64,000 nt of DNA from Photorhabdus cinerea (lineage in GTDB: Bacteria > Pseudomonadota > Gammaproteobacteria > Enterobacterales > Enterobacteriaceae), in assembly GCF_011189575.1 (NCBI RefSeq), contig NZ_PUJW01000003.1:186001-250000 (forward strand), written 5' to 3'. The position numbers and the translations under genes were made by a program. The notes below the pieces were generated by a model. It was given only the letters and a program-made list of their open reading frames with translations, ran no database searches and had not been told where the DNA came from. Numbering within the stretch: position 1 is the first letter of the stretch; every line of letters starts with the position of its first letter. Shown in pieces: positions 55,103-63,833 of the stretch.

Positions 55103-55131
55103 ACAATAAAGCAAACGAGAATACTTATCAA
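55103..55131 (-). promoter_or_regulatory. Promoter of the ABC iron operon with Fur-like site
   Basis: On the minus strand TTGATA (-35, 55126-55131), a 17-base spacer and TATTGT (-10, 55103-55108). Overlapping the -35 is TGATAAGTATTCTCG (55116-55130), which matches the 7-1-7 Fur consensus TGATAATNATTATCA at 11 of 14 informative positions. Iron repression by Fur is therefore likely for the binding-protein operon. Confidence 0.65.
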
Positions 55132-55326
55132 TGTGATTTACAGAGATTTTGGAAATAACATGACTAAGTTATACGACTAACTGCATGAAAAATAAAAAAA
55201 CGTCTATTTAGTTACAAAAATGAGCGTTTTCTGCTGATTTCCTGTCAATAGTTATTTAACCATAATAGAACAAAACGTTAAGATAATAATAAATTGATCG
55301 TGAATCGCATTGAAATACTGCAAAAT

Positions 55327-55367
55327 CAGGCCGGTTTATGTCTTTCCAAAGACCCTACCAGCCTGTT
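55327..55367 (-). terminator. Terminator after lysP
   Basis: Nested hairpin: outer CAGGC-GGT / ACC-GCCTG arms with one mismatch, inner GTCTTT / AAAGAC, then TTTTGC on the minus strand. Lies 25 bases after the lysP stop. Confidence 0.65.
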
Positions 55368-55391
55368 AATTATTATTCAGCGTGATCAAAT

Positions 55392-56870
55392 TCATTTATT
55401 GGGGATATCAGGAAATTCCATCTCGCTATATTTAATAAAACGGGTTTTCTTTGCTAATTTATAACCAAACCAAATCAATAGGAATAATGGAATACCAACA
55501 TAAGTTGCGGTTACACCATACCAGTCAACTTTGTCTTGCAGAAACGCCTGATAATTCTGTCCTAATGTAATGGTCAGACAGAGAATAAACGCAAAGATCG
55601 GGCCAACCGGGAAAAACCCTGAACGATAAGGTAACTTATTTAGATCCAATCCCTGAGCTACATAACCACGGCGGAAACGATAATGACTGATAGCAATCCC
55701 TAACCATGCAATAAAACCTGTCATCCCAGAGGTATTCAACAACCACAGATACACTGTCTGATTACCGTACATTGAACTGAGGAAACACAAAGCAGCAACA
55801 ACCGTTGTTGCATACAAAGCATTGCGCGGCACACCACCTTGAGATAATTTACCAAAAATCTTTGGTGCTTTGCCCTCTTTTGCCAATGTGAACAGCATAC
55901 GAGTTGAGGCATACATCCCTGAATTACCCGCAGACAATACCGCAGTCAAAATAACGGCATTCATCACAGCCGCCGCTGATAATAAACCGGCATTTTCAAA
56001 TACCAACGTAAACGGACTAACGCTAATATCCCCGACATCATTACGTAGCAAATTTGGATCAGTATAAGGAATGATCAGGCTAATAATCAGAATAGCAAAA
56101 ATATAGAACAACAGAATACGCCAGAACACTTTACGTACCGCACGAGGAACATTCTTCGCGGGGTCTTTGGACTCACCCGCCGTAATGCCAATAAGTTCGA
56201 CTCCCTGGAAAGAAAATCCAACTATCATTGCTACACCAATCATAGCAGAGAAACCACCGGCAAAAGGGGCATCACCAATAGTCCAGTTATGCCATCCAGC
56301 ACCTTCTGTACCTTTCATAATACCGGTTATCATCAATATTCCGACCACAATAAAGACAATAATCGTGGTAACTTTAATCAAAGAAAACCAGTATTCAGCT
56401 TCACCAAAACCTTTCACTGAAATAAAATTCAGTAGAAAAACCAATGCAAGAAACAACGCACTCCAAACCCAACCTGGCACATCCGGCAACCAATAACCCA
56501 TAACCAACTGAGCAGCCACCAAATCCACCGCGATAGCCACCGCCCAGTTGTACCAATAGTTCCAACCAAGGGCGAAACCAAATCCTTCTTCAACATATTT
56601 GGAGCCATAAGTTGAAAAAGAACCAGAAACAGGCATATAAGCAGCCAGCTCTCCCAGACTGGTCATCAGGAAGTAGATCATCAGGCCAATCAACGCATAG
56701 GAAAGTAATGCTCCACCAGGCCCGACCTGTGAAACCGTCACACCTGAAGCCACGAATAGCCCCGTGCCTATTGATCCACCAATAGCAATCATTGCCAAAT
56801 GCCGCGCTTTTAATTCACGGCGTAAATGTTGCGCTATTGGCTTCCGGGGAATACTTTGTTGTTGAGACAT
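55392..56870 (-). CDS. lysP: Lysine-specific permease
   Basis: APC-family lysine:proton symporter, also a CadC co-sensor in E. coli. 492 aa from the ATG at 56870 (AGGA 6 bases upstream); the extension to 56948 is rejected. About 12 membrane segments; near-identical blocks include MIAIGGSIGTGLFVASG, YMPVSGSF, GFSFQGVELIGITAGES and LLNTSGMTGFIAWLGIAISHY. Followed upstream by yeiE and yeiH in the E. coli order. Confidence 0.96.
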   Translation of the reverse strand: MSQQQSIPRKPIAQHLRRELKARHLAMIAIGGSIGTGLFVASGVTVSQVGPGGALLSYALIGLMIYFLMTSLGELAAYMPVSGSFSTYGSKYVEEGFGFALGWNYWYNWAVAIAVDLVAAQLVMGYWLPDVPGWVWSALFLALVFLLNFISVKGFGEAEYWFSLIKVTTIIVFIVVGILMITGIMKGTEGAGWHNWTIGDAPFAGGFSAMIGVAMIVGFSFQGVELIGITAGESKDPAKNVPRAVRKVFWRILLFYIFAILIISLIIPYTDPNLLRNDVGDISVSPFTLVFENAGLLSAAAVMNAVILTAVLSAGNSGMYASTRMLFTLAKEGKAPKIFGKLSQGGVPRNALYATTVVAALCFLSSMYGNQTVYLWLLNTSGMTGFIAWLGIAISHYRFRRGYVAQGLDLNKLPYRSGFFPVGPIFAFILCLTITLGQNYQAFLQDKVDWYGVTATYVGIPLFLLIWFGYKLAKKTRFIKYSEMEFPDIPNK

Positions 56871-57029
56871 TATGTTCCTGTTATCTGAGAATAAACCTGG
56901 TGGCGGATTGTAACAAATCCTCGCTATCAAAATAGCAAGGAAACACAATTATAAGATACCTTCATAATTCAGAAAAAATTATAAGTAATATAACTAATTC
57001 TTAACTAACGTTTAAATAAAAAATAAAAT

Positions 57030-57893
57030 TCACTGGCAATAACTAAGCAGTTTTTGCAGTGCATTAGACATATGCTTTTGCCGATGACAAATCAGGTACA
57101 ACATCCTGAAAAGCTTCAATTCTGGCACCTTCAATTCTAGCAAAATGCGATTTTCCAATTGTTCTGCAACGACTCGTCTGGATAAACAACTAATTCCCAT
57201 GCCAAATTTAACAGCATGTTTTATCGCTTCAGAATTCCCCAATTCCATCAAAATTTTGAACCCAGGTAAACGGGCAAATAACAGATGATCCAATACCTCT
57301 CTGGTACCCGATCCCCTTTCTCTTAATATCCACGATGCATTAGCTAAATCATCCAATTTCAGCACCTGTTTAGCTAACGGGTTTTCAGGAGCAGAGAAAA
57401 TAACCAACTCATCCTCCATCCAGAGATTAGTTATCAATTCAGGGCTGTGACAAGAACCCTCTATCAAACCAAGGTCAACGCGGAATTCCAGCACAGAATT
57501 GATGACATCTTGAGTATTACTGATGTTTAACTCCAAGGGTGTATCAGGAAAATCCCGACGATAATTTGCCAGCATTTCCGGCAACATATAATTACCAATG
57601 GTACTACTGGCGGCAATACGTAATGCACCCAGCTCTTGTTTAAATAACTGCTGAATTTCCCCTGCCTGTTCCAGTAATGCCAAAGCCTTGGGATAAAGTA
57701 AACGACCGTGCTCATTAGTTACCAGTCGTTTTCCTACCCTGTCAAAAAGCTGCACGCCAAGCTGGTTTTCCAGATCCGTTAGTGAAGCACTCACCGCAGA
57801 TTGAGAAAGCGATAATTGCAGAGAGGCTTGTGTCGTTGAACCGCTTTTCAATACCTCAGTGAAAACTTCCAATTGTCTCAGTGTAATATGCAT
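57030..57893 (-). CDS. yeiE: LysR-type regulator YeiE
   Basis: 287 aa. N-terminal HTH (ITLRQLEVFTEVLKSGSTTQ, SQSAVSASLTDLENQLG), then a periplasmic-binding-like effector domain with GSGTREVLDHLL and LGNSEAIKHAVKFGMGISCL. In E. coli and Cronobacter YeiE responds to sulfite/iron stress (recalled). Divergent from yeiH across 189 bases, the usual LysR-target arrangement. Confidence 0.93.
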   Translation of the reverse strand: MHITLRQLEVFTEVLKSGSTTQASLQLSLSQSAVSASLTDLENQLGVQLFDRVGKRLVTNEHGRLLYPKALALLEQAGEIQQLFKQELGALRIAASSTIGNYMLPEMLANYRRDFPDTPLELNISNTQDVINSVLEFRVDLGLIEGSCHSPELITNLWMEDELVIFSAPENPLAKQVLKLDDLANASWILRERGSGTREVLDHLLFARLPGFKILMELGNSEAIKHAVKFGMGISCLSRRVVAEQLENRILLELKVPELKLFRMLYLICHRQKHMSNALQKLLSYCQ

Positions 57894-58082
57894 ATTGCCT
57901 CACAAAATATAATATCAGCCAAATAGATTGTTTTAATTTTATACAGAAATAAACAACTTAACAAAAATCCTCTCTTCATTACCAGTTTTTTAGATTATAT
58001 ATAATAATTTTATCAATTTTAATGATAAATCTGTCTGCTATATACTTATGTTTAAAATATATAAGCAAAGTGAACAATATCT

Positions 58083-59165
58083 ATGTCTAACATTCAAGCT
58101 AAAGAACTTAGTAAACAAAAATCTATTCCCAGAATAAAATTAATACCTGGGCTAATAGTGGCGGCAATACTTACCGCAATTTCAATCTATGCTGGAAATA
58201 TTCCATGGTTTATTAATATGGGGCTGGGCGCACTGACACTGGCGATTCTGGCAGGAATTATTATCGGTAACACCGTTTATCCTTTACTTAAACCTTATTG
58301 TGATGAAGGTATTCATTTTTCCAAACATTATCTCCTACGAGCAGGCATTATTCTTTATGGGTTCCGTCTGACATTTCAGCAAATTGCTGACGTAGGTGCT
58401 ACCGGTCTTTTAACTGACGCAATTATGTTGTCTTCAACTTTCTTTATTGCAATCTGGCTAGGAAAATCCCTCTTTGGATTAGACCAACAAACCTCAATAT
58501 TAATTGGTGCCGGTAGCAGTATCTGCGGTGCAGCGGCTATTATGGCAACAGAGCCTGTGGTAAATGCTCCTGCCAGTAAAGTTGCTGTTGCTGTATCAAC
58601 AGTTGTTATCTTTGGTACCATCGCTATTTTCATTTATCCATGGTTTTATCAACTCAACGAACATTATCAGTGGTTCTCATTCACACAAGAAGCTTTCGGT
58701 ATCTTTACTGGCTCCACCATTCATGAAGTTGCTCAGGTTGTTGCTGTTGGACATGCTATTAGCGATCAAACGGAGAATGCCGCCGTTATCAGTAAGATGA
58801 TTAGAGTTATGATGTTGGCGCCATTTCTGTTGTTATTATCCAGTTATATCAGCAATGCCCCTACTAAAAATAGCAAAAACAGTCAAGAGAGAACCCAAAT
58901 TACTATCCCTTGGTTTGCTGTAATTTTCATTGCAATAGCTGGTTTCAACTCTTTTAATTTGTTACCTACAGTAATAGTTAATTATCTGATCAATATCGAT
59001 ACAATTATGCTCGCTATGGCCATGGTTGCATTAGGTTTAACTACTCATGTAAGTGCTATTCGTCAAGCTGGATTTAAGCCTATCTTGTTAGCTTTGATTT
59101 TGTTTGTATGGCTGGTGATCGGTGGATTTCTGATAAATCTAGGCGTCCAATATATACTTGGTTGA
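58083..59165 (+). CDS. yeiH: YeiH, putative sulfate/sulfite exporter family
   Basis: 360-aa inner-membrane protein with about 10 helices (DUF/UPF0324 family). Conserved blocks: LLRAGIILYGFRLTFQQIADVG, GAGSSICGAAAIMATEPV, GSTIHEVAQVVAVGHAIS and ALGLTTHVSAIRQAG. Presumably controlled by the divergent YeiE. The transported substrate is not proven. Confidence 0.92.
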   Translation: MSNIQAKELSKQKSIPRIKLIPGLIVAAILTAISIYAGNIPWFINMGLGALTLAILAGIIIGNTVYPLLKPYCDEGIHFSKHYLLRAGIILYGFRLTFQQIADVGATGLLTDAIMLSSTFFIAIWLGKSLFGLDQQTSILIGAGSSICGAAAIMATEPVVNAPASKVAVAVSTVVIFGTIAIFIYPWFYQLNEHYQWFSFTQEAFGIFTGSTIHEVAQVVAVGHAISDQTENAAVISKMIRVMMLAPFLLLLSSYISNAPTKNSKNSQERTQITIPWFAVIFIAIAGFNSFNLLPTVIVNYLINIDTIMLAMAMVALGLTTHVSAIRQAGFKPILLALILFVWLVIGGFLINLGVQYILG

Positions 59166-59275
59166 TCGAAACATTCGCACTGAAGAACCTCATCAGTATA
59201 TAACCTTTCCATTCTTAAGGTTCATTGACCGTCCGAACAATGACATAATGGGATAATAGTAGGTAAGGAGAAGAT

Positions 59276-60118
59276 ATGAAATTTGTTGGAGCACATGTCA
59301 GCGCTGCCGGTGGAGCCGATCAGGCCGTTATTCGAGCACACGAATTACAAGCTACCGCCTTTGCTCTGTTCACAAAAAATCAGCGGCAATGGAATGCACC
59401 ACCGTTGACCACTGATGTCATCGATAAATTTAAAGAAAATTGTGAACGCTATGGGTATGGCAGCCGGCAAATTCTTCCTCACGATAGTTATCTGATTAAT
59501 CTGGGCCACCCAGAAACTGATGCATTGGAGAAATCCCGGCTAGCATTCATTGATGAAATGCAACGTTGTGAACAACTAGGTATTGATCTACTGAATTTTC
59601 ATCCAGGCAGTCATCTTAATAAAATAGATGTGGATAAGTGTCTGGCGCGAATTGCAGAATCTATCAATCTCGCTCTCAATAAAACCCAAGGGGTTACTGC
59701 GGTTATCGAAAATACAGCAGGTCAAGGGACAAACCTGGGTTTCAAATTTGAACATCTGGCCGCAATTATTAACGGAGTTGAAGACAAAAGCAGAGTTGGT
59801 GTCTGTATTGATACTTGTCACGCCTTTGCCGCTGGCTACGATTTACGTACAGAGAATGCTTGTAAACAGACTTTTCAGGAATTTGAAAAAATTGTTGGCT
59901 TTCAGTATCTGTGCGGAATGCATTTAAATGATGCCAAAAGTGAATTTGCCAGCCGTGTTGACCGACATCATAGCCTTGGAGAAGGTAATATTGGTAAAAC
60001 ACCTTTCAGTTACATTATGAAAGATGCCCGTTTTGATGAAATTCCTCTGATCCTTGAAACGATTAACCCAGATATTTGGCTGCAAGAAATTGCCTGGTTG
60101 AAATCACAACAAAATTAA
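59276..60118 (+). CDS. nfo: Endonuclease IV
   Basis: Zinc AP endonuclease of base-excision repair. 280 aa, normal length. Motifs: GAHVSAAGGADQAV at the start, LNFHPGSHL, VIENTAGQGTNLG, GVCIDTCHAFAAGYDL, HLNDAKSEFASRVDRHHSLGEG and LETINP. AAGGAG lies before the ATG. Follows yeiH as in E. coli. Confidence 0.97.
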   Translation: MKFVGAHVSAAGGADQAVIRAHELQATAFALFTKNQRQWNAPPLTTDVIDKFKENCERYGYGSRQILPHDSYLINLGHPETDALEKSRLAFIDEMQRCEQLGIDLLNFHPGSHLNKIDVDKCLARIAESINLALNKTQGVTAVIENTAGQGTNLGFKFEHLAAIINGVEDKSRVGVCIDTCHAFAAGYDLRTENACKQTFQEFEKIVGFQYLCGMHLNDAKSEFASRVDRHHSLGEGNIGKTPFSYIMKDARFDEIPLILETINPDIWLQEIAWLKSQQN

Positions 60119-60137
60119 CTATTCATTAAATTAAACA

Positions 60138-61076
60138 TCATTTAACTGGTGTCAGCTCAATTCTAGCCATCATTGCGGCTAATTCAGAGCGATTGCTGAT
60201 CCCCACATTAGGCTGGCTGACTGCCAGCGCAGATACAGCCGTCGCCAATCGCAATGTGTGCTCACTGGATTCCCGCATCAGCAAACCATAAACCAGACCA
60301 CCGACCATTGAATCACCAGCGCCAACAGTGCTGACAACTTTACAATGCGGTGGTTTTGCCAGCCATGCTCCAGATGCATTAACCCACAATGCGCCCTGCT
60401 CCCCCAGGGATATCACCACATGAGCAATTCCCTGATCCCTGAGCTGATGTGCAGCAATGATGACATCGGACACGTCAGGCAACTGGCGACCAGCCCATAT
60501 CTCAAGCTCATAAAGATTCGGTTTAACTAACCAAGGAGAGGCTTGTAACCCCGCCACCAATGCCTCACGGCTGCTGTCGAAAATAATGCAAGGACAAATC
60601 TGACATAAACGGGCCATCCAGTCTGTAAAAGATTCAGCAGAAACTCCCGAAGGTAAGCTACCACTAACAACAACCATATCAAATTGTCCAAGCCATGAAA
60701 GTGAATCATTAAAAAATTTAAACCATTCTCCTTCACTGACACAAAAACCAGAGAAATTGAAATCCGTCACTTCACTGTTTCTTTCTGTCAATTTGACATT
60801 AATTCGTGTTCTACCCGGTACTAAATGGAAACGATTCGTCATACCGTTTTCACTGAAAAATTGCTGAAATCCTTCCTGATTTTCCTTACCTAGAAAACCA
60901 CTGACAGTAACGTCAATACCCAAATCACGCAAAACCTTAGCAACATTATTGCCTTTACCCGCAGCATGTAATCCGACTGTTTGCACACGATTAATTGTCC
61001 CTTTGGCAATTTCCGGGCACAATCCAACCAAATCATAAGCAGGGTTTAAGGTAATAGTGGCAACTCTACGGCTCAT
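60138..61076 (-). CDS. fruK: 1-phosphofructokinase
   Basis: PfkB-family kinase turning fructose-1-phosphate into fructose-1,6-bisphosphate. 312 aa and collinear with E. coli FruK. PfkB signatures GLHAAGKGNNVAKVLRDLG and STVGAGDSMVGGLVYGLL (catalytic Asp in GAGD) are intact. Normally fruK lies in fruBKA, but nfo follows at 60118 and no fruB or fruA is in the window. A perfect Cra-type operator lies 74 bases upstream. F1P, the substrate, is the classic Cra effector, so the gene may serve in signalling or salvage. Confidence 0.95.
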   Translation of the reverse strand: MSRRVATITLNPAYDLVGLCPEIAKGTINRVQTVGLHAAGKGNNVAKVLRDLGIDVTVSGFLGKENQEGFQQFFSENGMTNRFHLVPGRTRINVKLTERNSEVTDFNFSGFCVSEGEWFKFFNDSLSWLGQFDMVVVSGSLPSGVSAESFTDWMARLCQICPCIIFDSSREALVAGLQASPWLVKPNLYELEIWAGRQLPDVSDVIIAAHQLRDQGIAHVVISLGEQGALWVNASGAWLAKPPHCKVVSTVGAGDSMVGGLVYGLLMRESSEHTLRLATAVSALAVSQPNVGISNRSELAAMMARIELTPVK

Positions 61077-61133
61077 TTTGCCCGGTGTCTCCTTTAGTAG
61101 ATAATTATTATGACTATTGAATTTTCAGTTCTA

Positions 61134-61161
61134 TTTATACCACTAAAATTGAATCGTTTCA
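61134..61161 (-). promoter_or_regulatory. fruK promoter with Cra (FruR) operator
   Basis: TGAATCGTTTCA at 61150-61161 (its complement TGAAACGATTCA) fits the Cra half-site pattern TGAAWCGWTTCA. On the minus strand it overlaps a candidate -35 (CTGAAA), with TATAAA (61134-61139) 17 bases downstream. Repression by Cra relieved by F1P is expected. Confidence 0.75.
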
Positions 61162-61284
61162 GTTAAATTCCATATTTTCTTGCTCATTGTCTTAAGCTAA
61201 TTTACAAGTCAGAATAATATCTAAACTCTTTTTTCTTAAAAAGAGATGTTAACTTATTGAAACTTAAATGAAGGAATATATTAA

Positions 61285-61704
61285 ATGTCCGTAATTGTGG
61301 GTGTTGGCGTTGTTATTGTAAATGAGTATGGCCAAGTATTACTTGGAAAACGCAACAGTAAACATGCTCCATACTGGTCAATCTTTGGTGGTCATGTTGA
61401 TGCCGGAGAAACTTTTGAACAATGCGCAATCCGTGAAATTAAAGAAGAAACGGGTCTGACAATACAATCACCAAAAGTCTACGGCATTTGTAATAATCTT
61501 CAGACTTATCAACGGGAAGGGAAACATACTATTTCAGTGTGTTTGCTCGCGAAACACCCAGGTGGCGAACCAAAATTAATGGAACCAGAAAAATGCGAAC
61601 AACTTATGTGGTGCGATCCTGATAATCTTCCTGAACCTCATTTTGAAGCCAGCTGGAATGCAATAAAAATGTGGCAAGAGAATAAATTTTACCTTATTGA
61701 ATGA
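61285..61704 (+). CDS. Nudix hydrolase (nucleotide triphosphate type)
   Basis: 139-aa Nudix protein with an intact box GGHVDAGETFEQCAIREIKEETGL split here as GGHVDAGETFEQ and CAIREIKEETGL. The residues GGHVDAGE and the LMWCDPDNLPEPHFE segment resemble NUDT15/MTH2-like plant-type and bacterial nucleotide hydrolases. AAGGA precedes the ATG. Divergent from fruK. Substrate not predictable. Confidence 0.9.
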   Translation: MSVIVGVGVVIVNEYGQVLLGKRNSKHAPYWSIFGGHVDAGETFEQCAIREIKEETGLTIQSPKVYGICNNLQTYQREGKHTISVCLLAKHPGGEPKLMEPEKCEQLMWCDPDNLPEPHFEASWNAIKMWQENKFYLIE

Positions 61705-61753
61705 ACTAACCTATATTATTAGTTTAATTTCAAATAATACTTTATGACGTCTA

Positions 61754-61793
61754 TTTACACTCTATACTCAAAAATGTATCTTTAAGCTAGTAC
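61754..61793 (+). promoter_or_regulatory. mtr promoter with TrpR-type operator
   Basis: -35 TTTACA (61754-61759), 17-base spacer, -10 TATCTT (61777-61782). GTATCTTTAAGCTAGTAC (61776-61793) overlaps the -10 and matches the TrpR consensus GTACTAGTTAACTAGTAC at 12 of 18 positions, with a perfect right half CTAGTAC. The layout equals that of E. coli mtr, where TrpR blocks the -10. Confidence 0.65.
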
Positions 61794-61821
61794 AAAGACA
61801 CTATACCCAGCAGGAGTTAAT

Positions 61822-63081
61822 ATGTCCATTGAGACAGCTCAGAGTTTAAAGCGCCCTTCTATACTCGGTGGTACCATGATAATTGCCGGAACCACGGTTG
61901 GGGCAGGGATGTTCTCCATTCCCGTGGTGACTTCCGGTGTTTGGTTTACTGGCTCAATTATTCTACTGGTTTACACATGGACGTGTATGTATTTTTCCAG
62001 CTTAATGATTCTGGAAGCCAACCTGAACTATCCATCAGGAGCGAGTTTTCATACTATTGCTAAAGATTTACTCGGCAAAAAATGGAATACAATAAACGGT
62101 ATCTCTATTACATTTGTTCTCTATACACTGACCTACGCCTACATTTCAGCAGGCAGCTCAATCATTGCCCACAATTTTAAAAATATTGTTCCAATATCAC
62201 AGGCAAATGCTGGCTTGATTTTTGCCTTTATCGTCGCGTTTATTGTCTGGTTATCAACTAAAGCTGTCGATCGTCTGAGCACAATTTTAATCGGTGGTAT
62301 GGTTATTACCTTTTTTATGTCTATTGGTGGTATGTTTACAGAAGTTAAATCTGTAATCCTATTCAATCAAGGCGATGCCATACCAAACGATATGACAGAA
62401 AAATATATGCCTTACGCTTTAGCTGCTCTGCCCTACTTACTTATTTCATTCGGATATCACGGTAACATCCCAAGTTTAGTAAAATATTATAATAAAGATA
62501 TCAAAGCCGTTATTCGCAGTCTGTTATTTGGTGCGTTAATTGCATTAGTTATTTATATCCTGTGGCAATATGTCATTCAAGGAAATATTCCCCGCGAAGC
62601 ATTCAAACAGGTTATTGCTGATGGTGGGAATATCGGCGATTTACTAAAACAAATGGATAATACAATAAATAGCACAACAGTCACCCAGTTTCTTACTGCA
62701 TTTTCTTATATGGCCTTGGCCAGCTCATTTCTTGGTGTCTCTTTAGGGCTATTTGATTACATGGCCGATCTCTTCAGCTTCAAAGATAACAACACTGGCC
62801 GGTTAAAATCTGCATTAGTCACATTTATTCCACCTACAGCCTTAGCTTTGCCATTCCCGAATGGTTTTCTGTATGCTATTGGTTTTGCCGGACTGGCCGC
62901 AACCATCTGGGCAGTTATTGTTCCGGCCCTTATGGCACGAGCCAGTCGCCAACGTTTCCCTGTAGCCAGTTACCGAGCACCAGGAGGGAACTTTCTGATT
63001 GGGTTCGTCATTTTGTTTGGTTTGATAAATGCTATAGCTCATATTTTGGCCTCTCTTGATTTATTACCTGTGTATCGTTGA
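61822..63081 (+). CDS. mtr: Tryptophan-specific permease Mtr
   Basis: HAAAP-family symporter with about 11 helices; 419 aa, E. coli Mtr has 414. Conserved blocks: GTTVGAGMFSIPVV, MILEANLNYPSGASFHTI, TYAYISAGSSI, FGYHGNIPSLVKYY, SFLGVSLGLFDYMADLF and the C-terminal LLPVY. Closer to Mtr than to TyrP or TnaB by these blocks. AGGAG lies before the ATG, and a TrpR-type operator covers its promoter, which supports tryptophan as substrate. Confidence 0.88.
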   Translation: MSIETAQSLKRPSILGGTMIIAGTTVGAGMFSIPVVTSGVWFTGSIILLVYTWTCMYFSSLMILEANLNYPSGASFHTIAKDLLGKKWNTINGISITFVLYTLTYAYISAGSSIIAHNFKNIVPISQANAGLIFAFIVAFIVWLSTKAVDRLSTILIGGMVITFFMSIGGMFTEVKSVILFNQGDAIPNDMTEKYMPYALAALPYLLISFGYHGNIPSLVKYYNKDIKAVIRSLLFGALIALVIYILWQYVIQGNIPREAFKQVIADGGNIGDLLKQMDNTINSTTVTQFLTAFSYMALASSFLGVSLGLFDYMADLFSFKDNNTGRLKSALVTFIPPTALALPFPNGFLYAIGFAGLAATIWAVIVPALMARASRQRFPVASYRAPGGNFLIGFVILFGLINAIAHILASLDLLPVYR

Positions 63082-63102
63082 TATATAAATCATTCTTACT
63101 AC

Positions 63103-63136
63103 AAACCCCAATGTAAAAAAACACTGGGGTTTTTTA
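63103..63136 (+). terminator. Terminator of mtr
   Basis: AAACCCCA / TGGGGTTT stem with an A-rich loop, followed by a T-run (TTTTTT), 21 bases after the mtr stop. Confidence 0.88.
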
Positions 63137-63214
63137 ATCCCCCACTTGCCTAATGCCTTGACTGCGAGTAATTTTGTCGCGATTATTCTCTCGCAGTTTT
63201 ATGGAAGGTTACAT

Positions 63215-63787
63215 ATGGCTAAAGCCAACGAAATTAAACGCGGTAGTGCCGTCAGTTATAATAGTAAATTACTGCTGGTCAAAGATATTGATATTCAAGC
63301 ACCAAGCGCCCGGGGGGCCAGTACATTATATAAAATGCGATTTACGGATATCCGTACCGGTCAAAAAGTGGAAGAACGTTTCAAGGGCGATGATATCCTT
63401 GATACGATCAGCCTAACTCGTCGTAGCGTTAGCTTTTCCTATATTGACGGCGATGAATATGTTTTCATGGATGATGAAGATTTCACACCTTACCACTTTA
63501 AAAAGGAACAAATCGAAGAAGAGTTGTTATTTATTCCTGAAGGTGGTCTGCCCGGTATGCAAGTTCTGACAATAGAAGGACAAGTTATTGCCCTTGAACT
63601 GCCCCAGACTGTCGATATGATTATTGAAGAAACGGCTCCTGGAATCAAAGGAGCTTCAGCAAGTGCACGGACAAAACCGGCTAAAATGAGTACCGGGCTC
63701 ACCGTACAAGTACCTGAATATATCAATAGTGGGGAAAAAATACGTATTCATATTGCAGAACGTCGCTATATGGGACGTTGCGATTAA
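63215..63787 (+). CDS. efpL: Elongation factor P-like protein EfpL (YeiP)
   Basis: EF-P paralogue that relieves ribosome stalling on difficult peptide sequences. 190 aa from the ATG at 63215 (GAAGG about 7 bases upstream; the extension to 63146 lacks a site). Three beta-barrel domains; the loop tip has R33 (SAPSARGAST) where EF-P carries the modified lysine, the hallmark of EfpL. Ends RRYMGRCD, where E. coli has RRYMGRAD. Confidence 0.95.
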   Translation: MAKANEIKRGSAVSYNSKLLLVKDIDIQAPSARGASTLYKMRFTDIRTGQKVEERFKGDDILDTISLTRRSVSFSYIDGDEYVFMDDEDFTPYHFKKEQIEEELLFIPEGGLPGMQVLTIEGQVIALELPQTVDMIIEETAPGIKGASASARTKPAKMSTGLTVQVPEYINSGEKIRIHIAERRYMGRCD

Positions 63788-63804
63788 CAACATTAGCTAA
63801 TTCT

Positions 63805-63833
63805 GAGTTACCCTATATAAAACAGGGTAACTC
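63805..63833 (+). terminator. Terminator of efpL
   Basis: Perfect 10-base stem GAGTTACCCT / AGGGTAACTC, 9-base loop, followed by AATTTTGCCTTTTT. 17 bases after the efpL stop. Nothing else is recognisable to the window end. Confidence 0.82.

Larger units (their letters stand above)
55066..55391. other. Region between the ABC operon and lysP
   Basis: 326 bases holding the ABC promoter with the Fur-like site (55103-55131) and the terminator of lysP (55327-55367). The 190 bases between are AT-rich without a gene. Confidence 0.6.
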
